From positions 248,001 through 312,000 of the forward strand of contig MU385710.1 of the NCBI GenBank assembly GCA_022497155.1: a DNA stretch of 64,000 nucleotides, in the 5' to 3' direction. Both the position numbers and the translations under genes were made by a program. How positions within the stretch are numbered: the first letter of the stretch is position 1; every line of letters starts with the position of its first letter. The notes beneath the pieces are model-generated. The model was not told where the DNA came from, did not search any database, and was given only the letters and a program-made list of their open reading frames with translations. Of the stretch, positions 45,152 through 55,918 are shown one piece after another. The DNA comes from Whalleya microplaca. Taxonomy: Eukaryota; Ascomycota; Sordariomycetes; Xylariales; Xylariaceae.

Positions 45152-47845
45152 GGTAAGGAGTGCGCGAATGAAATGGGTGGCCTGATTTGGGATAGTCGTA
45201 CTGGCGCTCAGTGATGGGACGTTGATCAAACGTCAAGTTGGAGTACACGATGTATACTAACTACGCAGTAAGAACCTTCTGTACCTGTATTGTTAGGTTA
45301 CTGCTGAGTAATGATATCATGCAGGTAACAGCCTAGTTCCCGGTTACCCCTCCTAAGTAGATGATGCCATTCCAGAATAGGCCTAAGATATATGGCATTG
45401 TAAGGGCCTAGGTAGGGCTGCTAGGCTATCCTGGAATCCACATATCAACTAATCCCGTACTTGTTACATTAGTTATATAAACTCTTCTATCGTCAACATC
45501 TAAGTCTCATGAATGTTGGCTGCTAAGCTATTCATTAATGCTAGTGTGATGAGAGGTGTATGAAGTCATAGAATCTACGAACCAAGAGTAGTCATTCTAA
45601 CGGAAACGAGTGCGAGGCACATTGCCAATCCGATATCAAGTGACGGGGGCCGCTACGACTACTTTATTTAATCTATCCTTCATATAGCTGCAGTGAATCC
45701 ATAAAGGATAGCCTGCCTTGAGGTTGTCCCAGCATAGATCCTAATCAAGCTGTTCTCGGGATGTACAAAATTCGACGAAAGGCTGGAATCCATACACTAT
45801 TTCAATGCTATACTAGACGTAAAATCATACTGAAACGCACGTATTGGAGTATATCGTAAGGCTATCCAGATATACGTCATCGAGGTTTTCATGACCAGAA
45901 ACCTGTACGTACCTAGAGTGAGCAGATAGAGAAGTAACACCCCGAAAACAACCATAGATATAAATCCTTAGGAATATTGACTTGGTACAACGCAATGGCT
46001 TGGAGGTCACTACAATGCCTTGGACTATGTACCATCTGGCTAACTTAACGACCATAGCTAATATGTTGCAGGTATCATACAAGTGGTCGAGACTATGAAG
46101 CTCTGCTATCTTGAAACAGGGAAAGGTGCCATGTGAGGTATTTCTGTCGTTGAAAATGATGTTATTGTGTATGTATTCTATAACCTCTAGAATGATTACA
46201 GGTTTTCTTGACTACAACTATCCTTATGATGTACTATCGGAGTTAAGTGGAATGATAATATTGCTTGAATGGGCTGTATAACTCATACCTTGTATCATCA
46301 TTGCTCAACTTGTGAGCTTGTCTATTACTAATAAGTGGACGTTTATTTGCAATAGCCTTGGCTTTTCATTTACGATATAGGTAGGTTCTGTGTTAGGTTG
46401 CGAAGACTCAACCCCGTACATAGCCTTGGAAAGCCGTAGAGTATGCCGGTTCTAGTTCCCCGAGGTTCATCTCGGTCGAAGAAGCCAAGGGCGAGCAGGG
46501 CTCCAGAAGAGGAAATCTTGCTGAAGTATTGTCTTGCCTCGTCTTCGACATTGGCACCGTTGACGCCAAACTCCTGCAAGGCAGCGCTTGGCTGAATGAG
46601 CTTCCTGAACCAGGCCTCAGCACCGAAAGCGGAGCTTCGTTACCCCGTCAAGTCCGTATTCTAGATTGTCCCATCAAACTACACATGCATCGGGATAGGT
46701 GGGTGGCGGCGTATCTGCTGAACCCCAAAATCGTGGAGAGGTTGGGTTCGCCGGACGCCTTAGACCAGAGGCTGAATGATCGTCGAATTGCCGACCGTTT
46801 ATGGAGCGGGGAATTCGGCCCTATGACTATATCTATTGCATTTCGATCCCTGGGTTTCTATGGATTTTCAATGACGATAACCCACCCCGAGCACATACAG
46901 TTTATATAATATAGGTGTGGCGTCAGCATGCACAATTGTTGCAATTCGTTCGAGTCACCTATCGAACATCTATCGAAGCCGTCTACCCGTCTCAACTTCC
47001 CCCCTCTCAACGAAAGATATACGACGTGGTATTGTTCTGTTAGGCCCGCCAAGAGATTCTATCAGCGTGGGCTCACCACCGTCCTGCCTCTCATGGCAAG
47101 CGGCAAAAACCTTGATAATTCTTGGGCTCACATGCTATAGTAAAAGACGACCGTTCATTGGGCAGTTCGGGAAGATGACAGGGCATCATGGCAGGCTGCC
47201 CACGGTTTTAAATTACCATCCTGAATATAACCCCTCTAAGGCAACATCTTTACCTCCCTTTTTATGAACAACAATAATTGCAATTAAAACATTGCTTTAT
47301 ATAGTCAAGTAGAGAATTGAATGCCCTATTGTATTATAATTTTTATACTTTTTTTCTTGTTGAAAAAGAGTCATGTTTGGTTCTGCTTTTACCTGGTCTC
47401 TTTGCAGGCTGTTCGAGCTTGGTATTTTAAATCCATGGGGGGCCTGCATGGGTGCCGCGATTGAATTATACGGTGGCGCAAGGGTTGCCAAGGTCTTGGG
47501 AGCAGGTGAACTGCCGGGGTCGAGTCTTGGGTTGCGGTTGATGCCGTGCTGGCCTACAGATTAAACTACCATCACCTACCGCATTCGGTAGATTGAGATA
47601 CTACGACAGTATCTAGGCCCGTGATGCCATCGCGCACGGTAGCTGACCTCGAGATAAGATGCAATCTATGAACGAAATGCAGGGTCTAGAAGGGTTCTCA
47701 AGTGCGGGACGCAGGGTCGCCTGGGAGAGTACTTAAGGGCTGTCCGGTGAAGCAGTCTCGCAACCAGCTGTTGTTCTCCTGCTATCGCTTGCCAAGACGT
47801 GGAGGCCTGTGATCGTAGAGCAATACCCTCAAGACACCAAGCAAG
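45152..47845. other. 2.7 kb gene-free region with a possible coding relic
   Basis: No complete gene. On the minus strand 46640-46370 reads as a protein-like stretch (FGAEAWFRKLIQP ... FFDRDEPRGTRT) of about 85 codons, closed by stops and without a start, which could be a gene relic. The plus strand of the same place is also open (46529-46909), so the signal is ambiguous. The rest contains the promoter of the LVIVD gene. Confidence 0.4.
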
Positions 47846-49341
47846 ATGAAGTATTCCCTGAATGCCGTCGCTCTTGCGGCGCTCTCCAGCTGTGCGTTGG
47901 CCAAGGAGCTGCCGAAAGACGAGAAACTAGCAGCAGAACTCTTCGACAGCGGTATCCGACATGAGACTATCATGTCTACTAAGATGGTAAGAGTCGATCC
48001 CGTCAGAACACCTAGCGATCTAGTAGAACTGATAATTTGTAGTCGTTTTGGGATAGCCGGAGAGAACAGGGCATCTTTGACTCCACTCAGCACAAGAGTA
48101 TGGATGCCGCAGTTGACGTTGTTCCCTGCGTCAACGGAGTCGCAGAGCTCACGCCGGGCGACCCGCTCTACACGTTCAAGTGCAGCGGTCTCGACCTGTA
48201 CGACTTCAAGTCGCACGCGGACCTCGGTAGCGACGGCGGCGAGGGTGCTGGCTCATGGGGATGGACTAGCGAAGATGGGCGCGAGTTCGTCGCGATCGCA
48301 CAATCCGACGGCTCTGCCTTTGCCGAGATTAGCCCTGAGGGCAAGCTGATCTACCTCGGACGACTACCCCAATACCCCGACGCCGAGCCATCGCTCTGGC
48401 GCGAGATCAAGGGCTACAAGAGCTACATCGTCATCGGCAGCGAGGCCGAGCGCCACGGCATCCAGGTCTTCGACCTGGCCAAGCTTCTCGACGTCGACCC
48501 CGCCAGTCCCGTGACCTTCAACAACGAGGACGACATCTCCCACTTTAACGGCCTCCCCAGCGGCCGCTCGCACACCGTGCAGACCAACGAGGAGGCCGGC
48601 TACGCCGTCGCCTCCGGCGCGCAGCCGCGCACCGACGCCTGCGCGTCCGGGCTCATCTTCATCGACCTGTCGGACCTGTCCAACCTGACGTCGCCCGGCT
48701 GCGCCGCCACGGACGGCTACGTGCACGACGCGCAGTGCCTGATCTACCGCGGGCCCGACGAGAAGTACGTGGGCGAGGACATCTGCTACGGCTACAACGA
48801 GGACACGCTGACCATCTACAACGTGACCAACAAGGCGGCCGCGACCGTCATCTCGCGCACGTCCTACGAGGGCGCCAGCTACACGCACCAGGGCTGGGTC
48901 CTCGACCCCGAGTACCAGCAGTACCTCGTGCTCGACGACGAGTACGACGAGTACGACGGTGCTGGCCCCGGCGCCGACGGCTACCCGATCACCTACATCT
49001 GGGACATCTCGGACCTGGAGGCACCGAAGCAGACCGGGTACTACAAGGCCTCGCGCAAGGGCATCGACCACAACCAGTTCGTGAACGACGGCTTCAGCTT
49101 CCAGAGCAACTACGGTGGCGGCCTGCATATTCTCGACGTCTCGTCCATCCCCGAGGACCCGACCGGTGCCGGCGTGAAGGAGGTCGCCTACTTCGACATC
49201 TACCCTGAGGACGACGAGGTCGAGGGCGGTGGCGAGGTTGAGTTCGTGGGCACTTGGAGTCACTACCCGTACTTCAAGAGCGGATACGTTATGATCAACA
49301 CGATCGAGCGTGGAGCCTACGTCGTCAAGCTGTCTTCGTAA
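47846..49341 (+). CDS. Secreted LVIVD-repeat (choice-of-anchor B type) protein
   Basis: Two exons (47846-47986, 48043-49341) give 479 aa. Residues 1-19 form a clear signal peptide ending at ALA (YSLNAVALAALSSCALA). The body resembles LVIVD/choice-of-anchor-B proteins, with repeated blade-like segments such as GIQVFDLAKLL, GLIFIDLSDLSNL, ITYIWDISDLEAP and LHILDVSSIPEDP, which suggest a beta-propeller. Cys residues are few and paired (TDACASGL, TSPGCAATDG, DAQCLI, EDICYG). The catalytic function of the family in fungi is unknown to me; extracellular location is likely. The coding sequence is very GC-rich at third positions, which creates long antisense ORFs that are artefacts. Confidence 0.8.
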
Positions 49342-49535
49342 GGATGATTCCTTTGGAGGCACGATAGGAATTAAGAGTACTCGTATAACCTGATCCATAA
49401 GAAGGTCGGAGTTTGTAGGGCTAGACAGTATGTGATATTAAACTAAGGCAGTGCTGTTAATACATCTCATGAATAATAAGGATACAGTGTAGCCCGATTA
49501 GATCCTCGCATAGATATGCTCTTGGTTCCCAGTGA

Positions 49536-51056
49536 TCAATCTCGTTTCGGTGTCTCCGCTGCCGTGGTCTTCTTCGTTTGAAGCAGATAGTCACCACCGC
49601 GCCACGCCTTGTATACACCATATAAGCCCTGGAAAGGCCAAACAGTGCGAAGAGCTGATGGCATTCTCGAATTTTCCCTTACCTTCTTCTTTGCGTTCTC
49701 GTCGACCTTGACCTTGTCGTACACACTAGGCAGGTGGGATGCGTGGTATTTGGCGCGGACGGCGTCGTAAGCGGGTCGAGTGTATGATTCCCAGAACTCT
49801 TCCTCCGTGTAGTAAGCCTGGGCATAGAGTGTCTTCTTGCCGCCCAGTTCATGCACTTTCTGCTCAATCGCCCGGTTCTGTTGCACCAATTTGGTGTAAT
49901 CGCGAGGCCCAGGGCCCCAGATGCCAAAGTTCAACATGAACTCTGGGCAGTTTGGGTCGGCGAAGTCCGCATGCAAACCATGCGCTGAGTCGGGCTCGTC
50001 CCGGCGTAGCCGAATCGGACACAGCCAGATTGGATAGATATTCAGGGTCTTATCTACCCATTGATGGAATTCATCCACGGCTTCGTAAGGAACGCCCACA
50101 TCTTGAATGATATACGTATCCGAAAGGCCACTCTTATGCAATGCGTGGTACATGACACGAGCATGCATGAAATCATCTAGCAGAGATCGGGTGATTCGGT
50201 TGAAAGGCGTGATGAAGTACTTGTAGGCATATTTCGCTACCCAAAAGCCGCCGCGGTCCCATCGAAACAAATAGTCGACCAGTGGGATATAATCAACAAC
50301 CGGGCGTGATGCCTTCTCAGCTCGCTTTTTAACATCGAGGTAGAACCAAGGATCCTTACGTCGTAAGTACCGCCGAGGCTTTGAGCCAGCAGGCACAGCA
50401 TCGACAATACGGCCCGAACAGATGACAATGGACGTAGGTGAAAATGCGATCCCATCCACGAAGTCTACATTAGATTTTGCTACCTCCTTTTGTATTTTGG
50501 TACAGGCACTCGAGAAGCTTGACGTGGTATAATGGGTTAGCTTGACGAAGTCGTTGGCATCTCCTAACTGAACTTCCAACAGCGTGACAATCCCGACTGT
50601 TCCGAAAGCCGATGCAGCTCCCCAGAACAAATCCGGCTTGTCAGTCTTCGAAGCCTTCGCGATGTCACCATTTGGAAGAACGATCTCAATCCAATTGATA
50701 GTTGAATCGAACGGCCCATGGCGACAGGAACTACTTTCTCCGGCTGAGCCGCTGAATCCGCCGCCTACTGTAATCCCGGGAAATTCCATCACAACGAGAG
50801 GTACCAAGTCATGTTTCAACGTGGCCTCGACAAGGCGATCCATTGGGACATTGGGTTCAACAAGGGCAGTTTTCCTGCCCTTGTCGACTTCGAGAACATG
50901 ATCGAGTCTACTTGTGTCAACGGTGTTATCATGGTTCTTCTCAGCGATACGAGTGCTGTTCGTGGAGCCGTGGTAAACTCGAAATGGCTCTTTTCGTGCA
51001 TAGAATTGCTGCACCCGTTGAGAAATAGATGTTACGGAGGCATGATGAACTTCCAT
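49536..51056 (-). CDS. Delta(24)-sterol reductase-like FAD protein (DHCR24 family)
   Basis: Single exon, 506 aa from the Met at 51056 (MEVHHASVTS); an in-frame start at 51194 would add 46 residues including a hydrophobic stretch, which could be a membrane anchor, so the start is uncertain. The FAD_binding_4 domain is clear: VEPNVPMDRLVEATL, VVMEFPGITVGGGFSGSAGESS, FDSTINWIEIVLPNGDI and LFWGAASAFGTVGIVT. The C-terminal part (FHQWVDKTLNIYPIWLCPIR, EEEFWESYTRPAYDAVRAKY) is typical of DHCR24/DIMINUTO proteins, which reduce the C24 double bond of sterols with NADPH. Fungi normally use ERG4 for ergosterol C24(28), so the substrate of this type of protein here is unclear. Confidence 0.85.
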   Translation of the reverse strand: MEVHHASVTSISQRVQQFYARKEPFRVYHGSTNSTRIAEKNHDNTVDTSRLDHVLEVDKGRKTALVEPNVPMDRLVEATLKHDLVPLVVMEFPGITVGGGFSGSAGESSSCRHGPFDSTINWIEIVLPNGDIAKASKTDKPDLFWGAASAFGTVGIVTLLEVQLGDANDFVKLTHYTTSSFSSACTKIQKEVAKSNVDFVDGIAFSPTSIVICSGRIVDAVPAGSKPRRYLRRKDPWFYLDVKKRAEKASRPVVDYIPLVDYLFRWDRGGFWVAKYAYKYFITPFNRITRSLLDDFMHARVMYHALHKSGLSDTYIIQDVGVPYEAVDEFHQWVDKTLNIYPIWLCPIRLRRDEPDSAHGLHADFADPNCPEFMLNFGIWGPGPRDYTKLVQQNRAIEQKVHELGGKKTLYAQAYYTEEEFWESYTRPAYDAVRAKYHASHLPSVYDKVKVDENAKKKVRENSRMPSALRTVWPFQGLYGVYKAWRGGDYLLQTKKTTAAETPKRD

Positions 51057-52026
51057 TATCACAAATAGACGCGTCTCAAACTCGCGTCTAAATATAGTTT
51101 CAATTATGTATGATGTTAGTGAATAGGAGACATTACCTAAGATAAACAACCAACTAAGCCTGATTCCGTAAGCAGCCAAGCAATTCCAGTACACCTCGGT
51201 ACGTACCTAAAGTATTAGCTGAGTGGTACGTAGGTACATATGCCCCTTCCTGCTCAATTCGTGCACGAATCTACCTTACATGTAGATACTGCCTAACAAA
51301 CAGTACGTCGTTTGGTATTTTCTATCGAGTTTGCAGCATCAATTTCCATGTACGGGCTCCTACTGGCCAATTGAAGCTTGGGGTCTTGACTCAGAGTCTG
51401 AGTCAGCGTCTCTGCCTTCCATATCCCCTCGTTGTTTGCTTAATTGTTGATTCACAGCCTGACGGCGCTAGTGATTATTGGCTTGAGGAGCACAAAGACC
51501 CTCGTTTTGGTGCTAGCGCGTATCTATATATACATACCCCGTTTGGTCCATATTTAGTGCAGTGTCTGCATTGTTAAGCTGATCCTGGAATCCGTACCTC
51601 TTCATACTTTTTACAAGACTGGAACAGCACATCTCCAGACCTTCCACTATTTCACTATTCACCACCACCAATTTTTTCCCTTCTCGTCGCCGACACACCT
51701 TCTGTCGTCCACCATCCTCAACTCCTCCATCACAGAGCATTTTTTTTCCAAATATTATTCCTACCAACCTGGAATTTAAGTCATCTTTCTCGGGTTATAA
51801 TATTCCCTAACCCAAATAACCTTCTTCACAATGACTTCACTTGCGCTGTGGAGTCCACAAAGCCTGACAGCATGTGGACTACCCTCAACAGCTTTGTTGC
51901 ACATGCTGTGGTGTGCCTCGTGCTAGGTACCGCACTACACGACGGCAAACAATACGCCTTTGATCCCACAGCAGCGCGGTTTCGCTTCCCATACCTAGAA
52001 GCCTGCCATCTCACTAATTTCCCACG
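51057..52026. other. Intergenic with CT-rich leader-like block
   Basis: The 5' flank of the DHCR24-like gene, then a pyrimidine-rich block (about 51590-51720) that resembles a fungal core promoter and leader. Short ORFs at 51831 and 51848-52030 follow it, but I recognise neither. Confidence 0.45.
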
Positions 52027-52471
52027 ATGATTTCACCCGGCGACTTATGGCTAAACCCACTACTTACAGCCCTACTACGTCGTCGATTAAATCAATGCCG
52101 GAAGCATTCGACGTAAGGATCTCCATATCGTTGCTACCTACGCTTAGTCCAACGCTCATGAGATCCAAGTTGCAGTTGATACGGAATAGTGAACACCCAA
52201 TTCACTAGGGGAGACAACAACAACAACAAGAGCATCCTCAAGGACCAGCTCTATGTTGCAATAACTCTCCCTCTCACTATCGCACCATTCGCCACTCTAT
52301 CTGAGGACGAACCTGGCAAAGTAAGTTCACTAATACTCGATTGATAACAATCCTCTCATATTTTCTTCCTAATAGCTAACGCCTTCAGTTTTCTTCCAGT
52401 AAAGATACACATCCCAGGAAAGAGGCAAGGCATGTCTTCCTTCGCCATCCTAGGAGGCAATCCTAGTAGCC
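52027..52471 (+). CDS. Possible small spliced gene, unknown function
   Basis: Three blocks can be spliced in frame: an ATG at 52027 (MISPGDLWLNPLLTALLRRRL), an intron of about 105 bp beginning GTAAGG, a block containing DNNNNNKSILKDQLYVAITL and ending EDEPGK, and a last block starting FSSSKDTHPRKEARH. The product would be about 100 aa with a hydrophobic, Arg-rich start. Splice signals are reasonable and a pyrimidine-rich leader lies upstream, but no family is recognised and the next 3 kb are full of broken repeats. It may be a decayed fragment; treat as tentative. Confidence 0.3.
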
Positions 52472-52675
52472 GAGTAAGTGGTTTGAATTTTTCTTTTCTA
52501 TTACCTTCCAAAAATATTCCAATCACTGTAATTATCTCTAATGCATAACGCTAATGTCTCGTCTCCTCCAAAGTATGTCTCTATTTTCACAGATGACACA
52601 AGGAACGTTGGTCTTTGATCTTGGACCAACGGTAGGGAGCACTTCGCCGGCACCAACGTCATTGCACAGGTCACC

Positions 52676-52723
52676 GGCAAGACGTCCCACACATTAAATG
52701 GCAGGACGTCCCACACGTTCAAT
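52676..52723 (+). repeat. 24 bp tandem repeat, two units
   Basis: Units 52676-52699 and 52700-52723 share GACGTCCCACAC and differ at a few positions; a third partial unit begins at 52724. Confidence 0.6.
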
Positions 52724-52886
52724 GGCAGGACAATGGCCCGCTTCCCCCAAAAGCATGCACCTGTTTCCGTAGGTAGCAGAAAGGACGGTAGTCTCAGGTC
52801 TGAAGACGATAACCTAGTCTTCGATCCAAATACGAAGGTTGGATCGACCTGAAGACGACGACCTACCACTGTTGTCATTTCGGACC

Positions 52887-53523
52887 GTGGACATCATCAG
52901 TCACACTTCCGAGGACTGCATCACCTGCTGCAACTTATCCTTCTCGGGAACTATGGTGATAATTATTGTTTGGGTCCAGGATCAAGGTGTGACCAAGGTG
53001 TCTTCGACTTCCTCACCTCCTCCAACTCACTCACCTTGATCCTGTACCCAAAAAACAATCATCGCCATGGCTCATGAAAGGAGAAGAATGCCATCACCGA
53101 CAAGGAGATGCAGGTTCCACCACCAACAAGGAGATGCAGGCTCCATCACCGACAAGGTGATGCATGTTCTTGCACCCACCACTGGCGGTAGAAAGAACGG
53201 TCGACTTCGACCTAAAGACACTGGCGTTGTTTTGGATTGTGGACATCATCACTCACAATTCCCGAAAACTCTGCATCTCCTTGTCGGTGATGGCATTCTT
53301 CTCCTTCTCAGGAGCCATGGCGATAATTGTTGTTTGGGTTCAGGACCAAGGTGTCTTCGACTTCCTCTCTTTCACCTCCCTCAACTCACCTTAATCCTGG
53401 ACTCATAAAACAATCATCACCATGGCTCCTGAAAAGGACAAGAATGCCATCACCGACAAGGAGATGCAGGTTCTTGCACCCACCACGGGCGCTAGAAAGG
53501 ACGGTTGTCTTCGACCTGAAGAC
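52887..53523. repeat. Direct duplication of head-to-head gene 5' ends
   Basis: Two diverged units start at 52887 and 53239, 352 bp apart, each opening with GTGGACATCATCA. Each unit contains an internal inverted repeat: in the second, 53271-53345 is the reverse complement of 53396-53470 with few mismatches. Both arms carry a start context around CCATGG and the same short N-terminus (MAPEKDKNAITDKEMQ on the plus arm). Unit 1 has an extra 49 bp from local duplication of the GACAAGGAGATGCAG segment. The fragments look like repeated, truncated copies of one gene start with its promoter. Confidence 0.7.
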
Positions 53524-53621
53524 GACCCGAAGACGGTAACGTTTCGTTGGCGATGTGAAAACGACAAGGAGGAAACAAAGAGGATGGAACGCCGTGCGAG
53601 ACATCATTGAAGACTAGTGGC

Positions 53622-54275
53622 ACCAATGTTGCATCTCACAAGATGCGCCAACCTAATTCCTCTTACTCCTACCAACATGAGCCGTTCCAGAGAGTTATCT
53701 CCTGCGAAGAATGCAGCTGGAAATTGGCAAACAAGACCCAGATGCTGGAGCAAATACTATAGAAAGCACCAGGATCTGGGTTGATATGGGGATGGTGAGG
53801 AGGATAGATCGTCTTGCGAGACATCTTCGAGGAGATCCGGCACCAACATAGCATCTCATAATGAGATGCACAATCCCGGCTCCTCATACTCCCACCAGGA
53901 GGAACCATTTCAAGGACTAGGAACCAATCCCTTGCAAATAATGCAGCTGCTATGATCGAGAAGGACGCGAAGAAGTTCTATGATGAGATCCTGCCGAAAG
54001 CTATCGAAGTTGGGCGTTGGCAAGCAAGAACCACATGCTGGAGCCTTACTATAGATAGCTCCAGCATCTTGATTCTCAAGAAATCTTGACCAAGGACAAG
54101 AACGGAAAGATCAAGTGTGGATGGGTTGGTGACTGTAAGCACAAGAATGCCAGCACCAATATTGCATCGCAAAATAAGATGCACAGTCTGGTTCCCCATA
54201 TTGACCGACAGGCAGGAACCGATACCCTGCAAAGAATGCAGCTGGGCATTACTATAGAAAGCTCTAGCATCGGGG
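53622..54275 (+). repeat. Tandem gene-fragment repeats, three copies
   Basis: Related blocks begin at about 53622, 53839 and 54148, each with a GCACCAA...TTGCATC-type start, a GATGCAC segment and an AATGCAGCTG segment about 80-100 bp later, followed in two of them by ACTATAGAAAGC. Stops and indels break every frame, so they are relics of a repeated coding segment. Confidence 0.6.
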
Positions 54276-54561
54276 TTGTCATGGAGACAAACCATTTCAA
54301 AGAACGGCGTGTGCAAAGCCTAGTCTTTGGCCTATGTCCCATACTGACGACTAATTTCAAGTCTCAGTACTATGGTACCTCGCAGACGAAGACGAGGTTG
54401 AGGATCTCGGGTGCCCGCTCCTCTGCCTGGCTAGCCGCAAGCAGTACATTGGCGCTGGAGCACGGAGAGGAGCAGGGAGAAACCAAAGATGTCACGGGAA
54501 TGGCATCCGACGACTACAAACACGGGTAGACACAGCTAGCCACTGTGATATCAGGAGCTGG

Positions 54562-54583
54562 GTATACCTGGATTCAGGTATAC
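54562..54583. repeat. Perfect 9 bp inverted repeat
   Basis: GTATACCTG (54562-54570) and CAGGTATAC (54575-54583) around GATT. Confidence 0.6.
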
Positions 54584-54606
54584 ATGGTTATACATAACTA
54601 AACCAC

Positions 54607-54690
54607 CAGCAGATTCAACGTTGAGTTGAATCACTGATAGATTCAGTGTTAAACTGAATCACCGGCAGATTCGATGTTGAGCCGAATCAC
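54607..54690 (+). repeat. 28 bp minisatellite, three units with internal dyads
   Basis: Units 54607-54634, 54635-54662 and 54663-54690. Each has GATTC near its start and GAATC near its end, so each can fold on itself; paired changes between units partly keep the complementarity. Confidence 0.65.
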
Positions 54691-54716
54691 CGCCCTCTTC
54701 CCTGGACAAAGGCAAT

Positions 54717-54752
54717 GGGGAAGGGAAAGGGGAAGGGAAAGGGAAAGGGAGA
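54717..54752 (+). repeat. GGGAAA-type microsatellite
   Basis: A purine-only run of GGGAA/GGGAAA units. Confidence 0.7.
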
Positions 54753-55480
54753 GCAAAAGTCAGCTCTCCTAATGGTGCATAATCAATCCCAAATACCTTT
54801 GCTACCTGAGGCAACAAAACAGCTGGTCTTTGTAATGAACCTTCACTATACACCCAAACACCCTGAGGACAAGTCTGCAGCTAGCCGCGCCGAGGCTGTG
54901 GTCACGGCATAGAACAGACAGCCAACATGGCCTCGAACCATCCCGTCAGAAGAGGACGAGAGTGGCGTAAGTAGTTTCGCTCCGCTTTATAGCTGGCGGC
55001 AACGATGAGAGCGATGAATAAATAGCTCCATCGGCTCTCTCCGCCTTCAGGTCATGAAGTTCAACGAGGAGATGACCTGGATGGTCATCTGCCAATGAAG
55101 TTGAACCTAAGGCGGCATGCATGGTATTCTTTCCGATGGGGTCGGCCGGTGTCGAAGCATAGGAACAGGACATGCATGCTTCGCTTTGCCTTCTATCCAA
55201 AGAGAAGAGGCCTAAGAACCGCCTCAGGTGAGTCCTTCACCCATTGCGCAGTCTACCAATGGACTAGTGGGGTGGCGCCTCACAGTACGCGGGTGCCACC
55301 TCACCTACGTAAGGACCTGTCGGACTTGGGGAAGAAGGGGGAGAAGAGGATGCTGAAGCACCAGAAACTACCGATCGTGCCGGCAATATTCAACTTCGCC
55401 TAGATCAAATCCATATCGAGCCATCAGCTGAAAATCTGATGACGGATTTCATTGCATCCATTAATGAGAAATGCAAGACT

Positions 55481-55513
55481 ATGATGACCAAAGGGCTATC
55501 CTTTGGTCATCAT
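55481..55513. repeat. Perfect 14 bp stem-loop
   Basis: Arms 55481-55494 and 55500-55513 are fully complementary around a 5 nt loop. It lies in the repeat-rich zone, not at a gene end; role unknown. Confidence 0.65.
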
Positions 55514-55918
55514 CATATGCGGTCCGACCTCAATTGAGCAAGATATCTTCTTCGGTAAGGCTGATGCCAAATACCGCCTCAGTCGAATTCGGGTAGTATA
55601 GATCTATAGTCTTTCTTCCTGGGGAATATCACTTCAAGGTGAACATAAAAATTCTGCGTCTTAACACCCTGTTGTGAAACATATGTAGATGGTCGTGATA
55701 TCTATAAGTTTGATGTTTAATAACCGAAGCCACGCAGCTGTCATTAGCAAGTAATATCAAGGTGCGATTTCGAATCCTCGGTAAGTTCTATTATTGCATG
55801 GGTATCATATCCTATATCCTATCTCTCCGTCCACTCCACTACGAACAATATCTATATTTATATCTATATGTACACGTCAAAGCGGCAATCCAATGAGCCA
55901 TAAAAACTCGTGAGACAG

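Larger units (their letters stand above)
52472..55918. other. Repeat-rich gene graveyard
   Basis: No intact gene. The stretch is a patchwork of short gene-like fragments, direct and inverted duplications and low-complexity tracts, described separately (52676-54752). The segment 54750-55480 contains short open fragments without recognisable domains. Confidence 0.55.

Noticed and set aside
44709..45248. Antisense and alternate-frame ORFs over the NmrA-like gene
   Set aside because: GC-rich shadow frames; only the 44237-45151 frame has conserved motifs.
46370..46909. Protein-like stretches on both strands
   Set aside because: Both strands are open, the minus stretch lacks a start and is closed by stops; at most a relic.
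48364..49398. 344-codon minus-strand ORF antisense to the LVIVD gene
   Set aside because: It is caused by GC-rich third positions of the plus-strand gene; its product is Val/Asp/Gly-biased with no fold signature.
55735..55800. Possible tRNA T-arm (TTCGAATC)
   Set aside because: The flanking bases do not pair into a T stem and no cloverleaf fits upstream.
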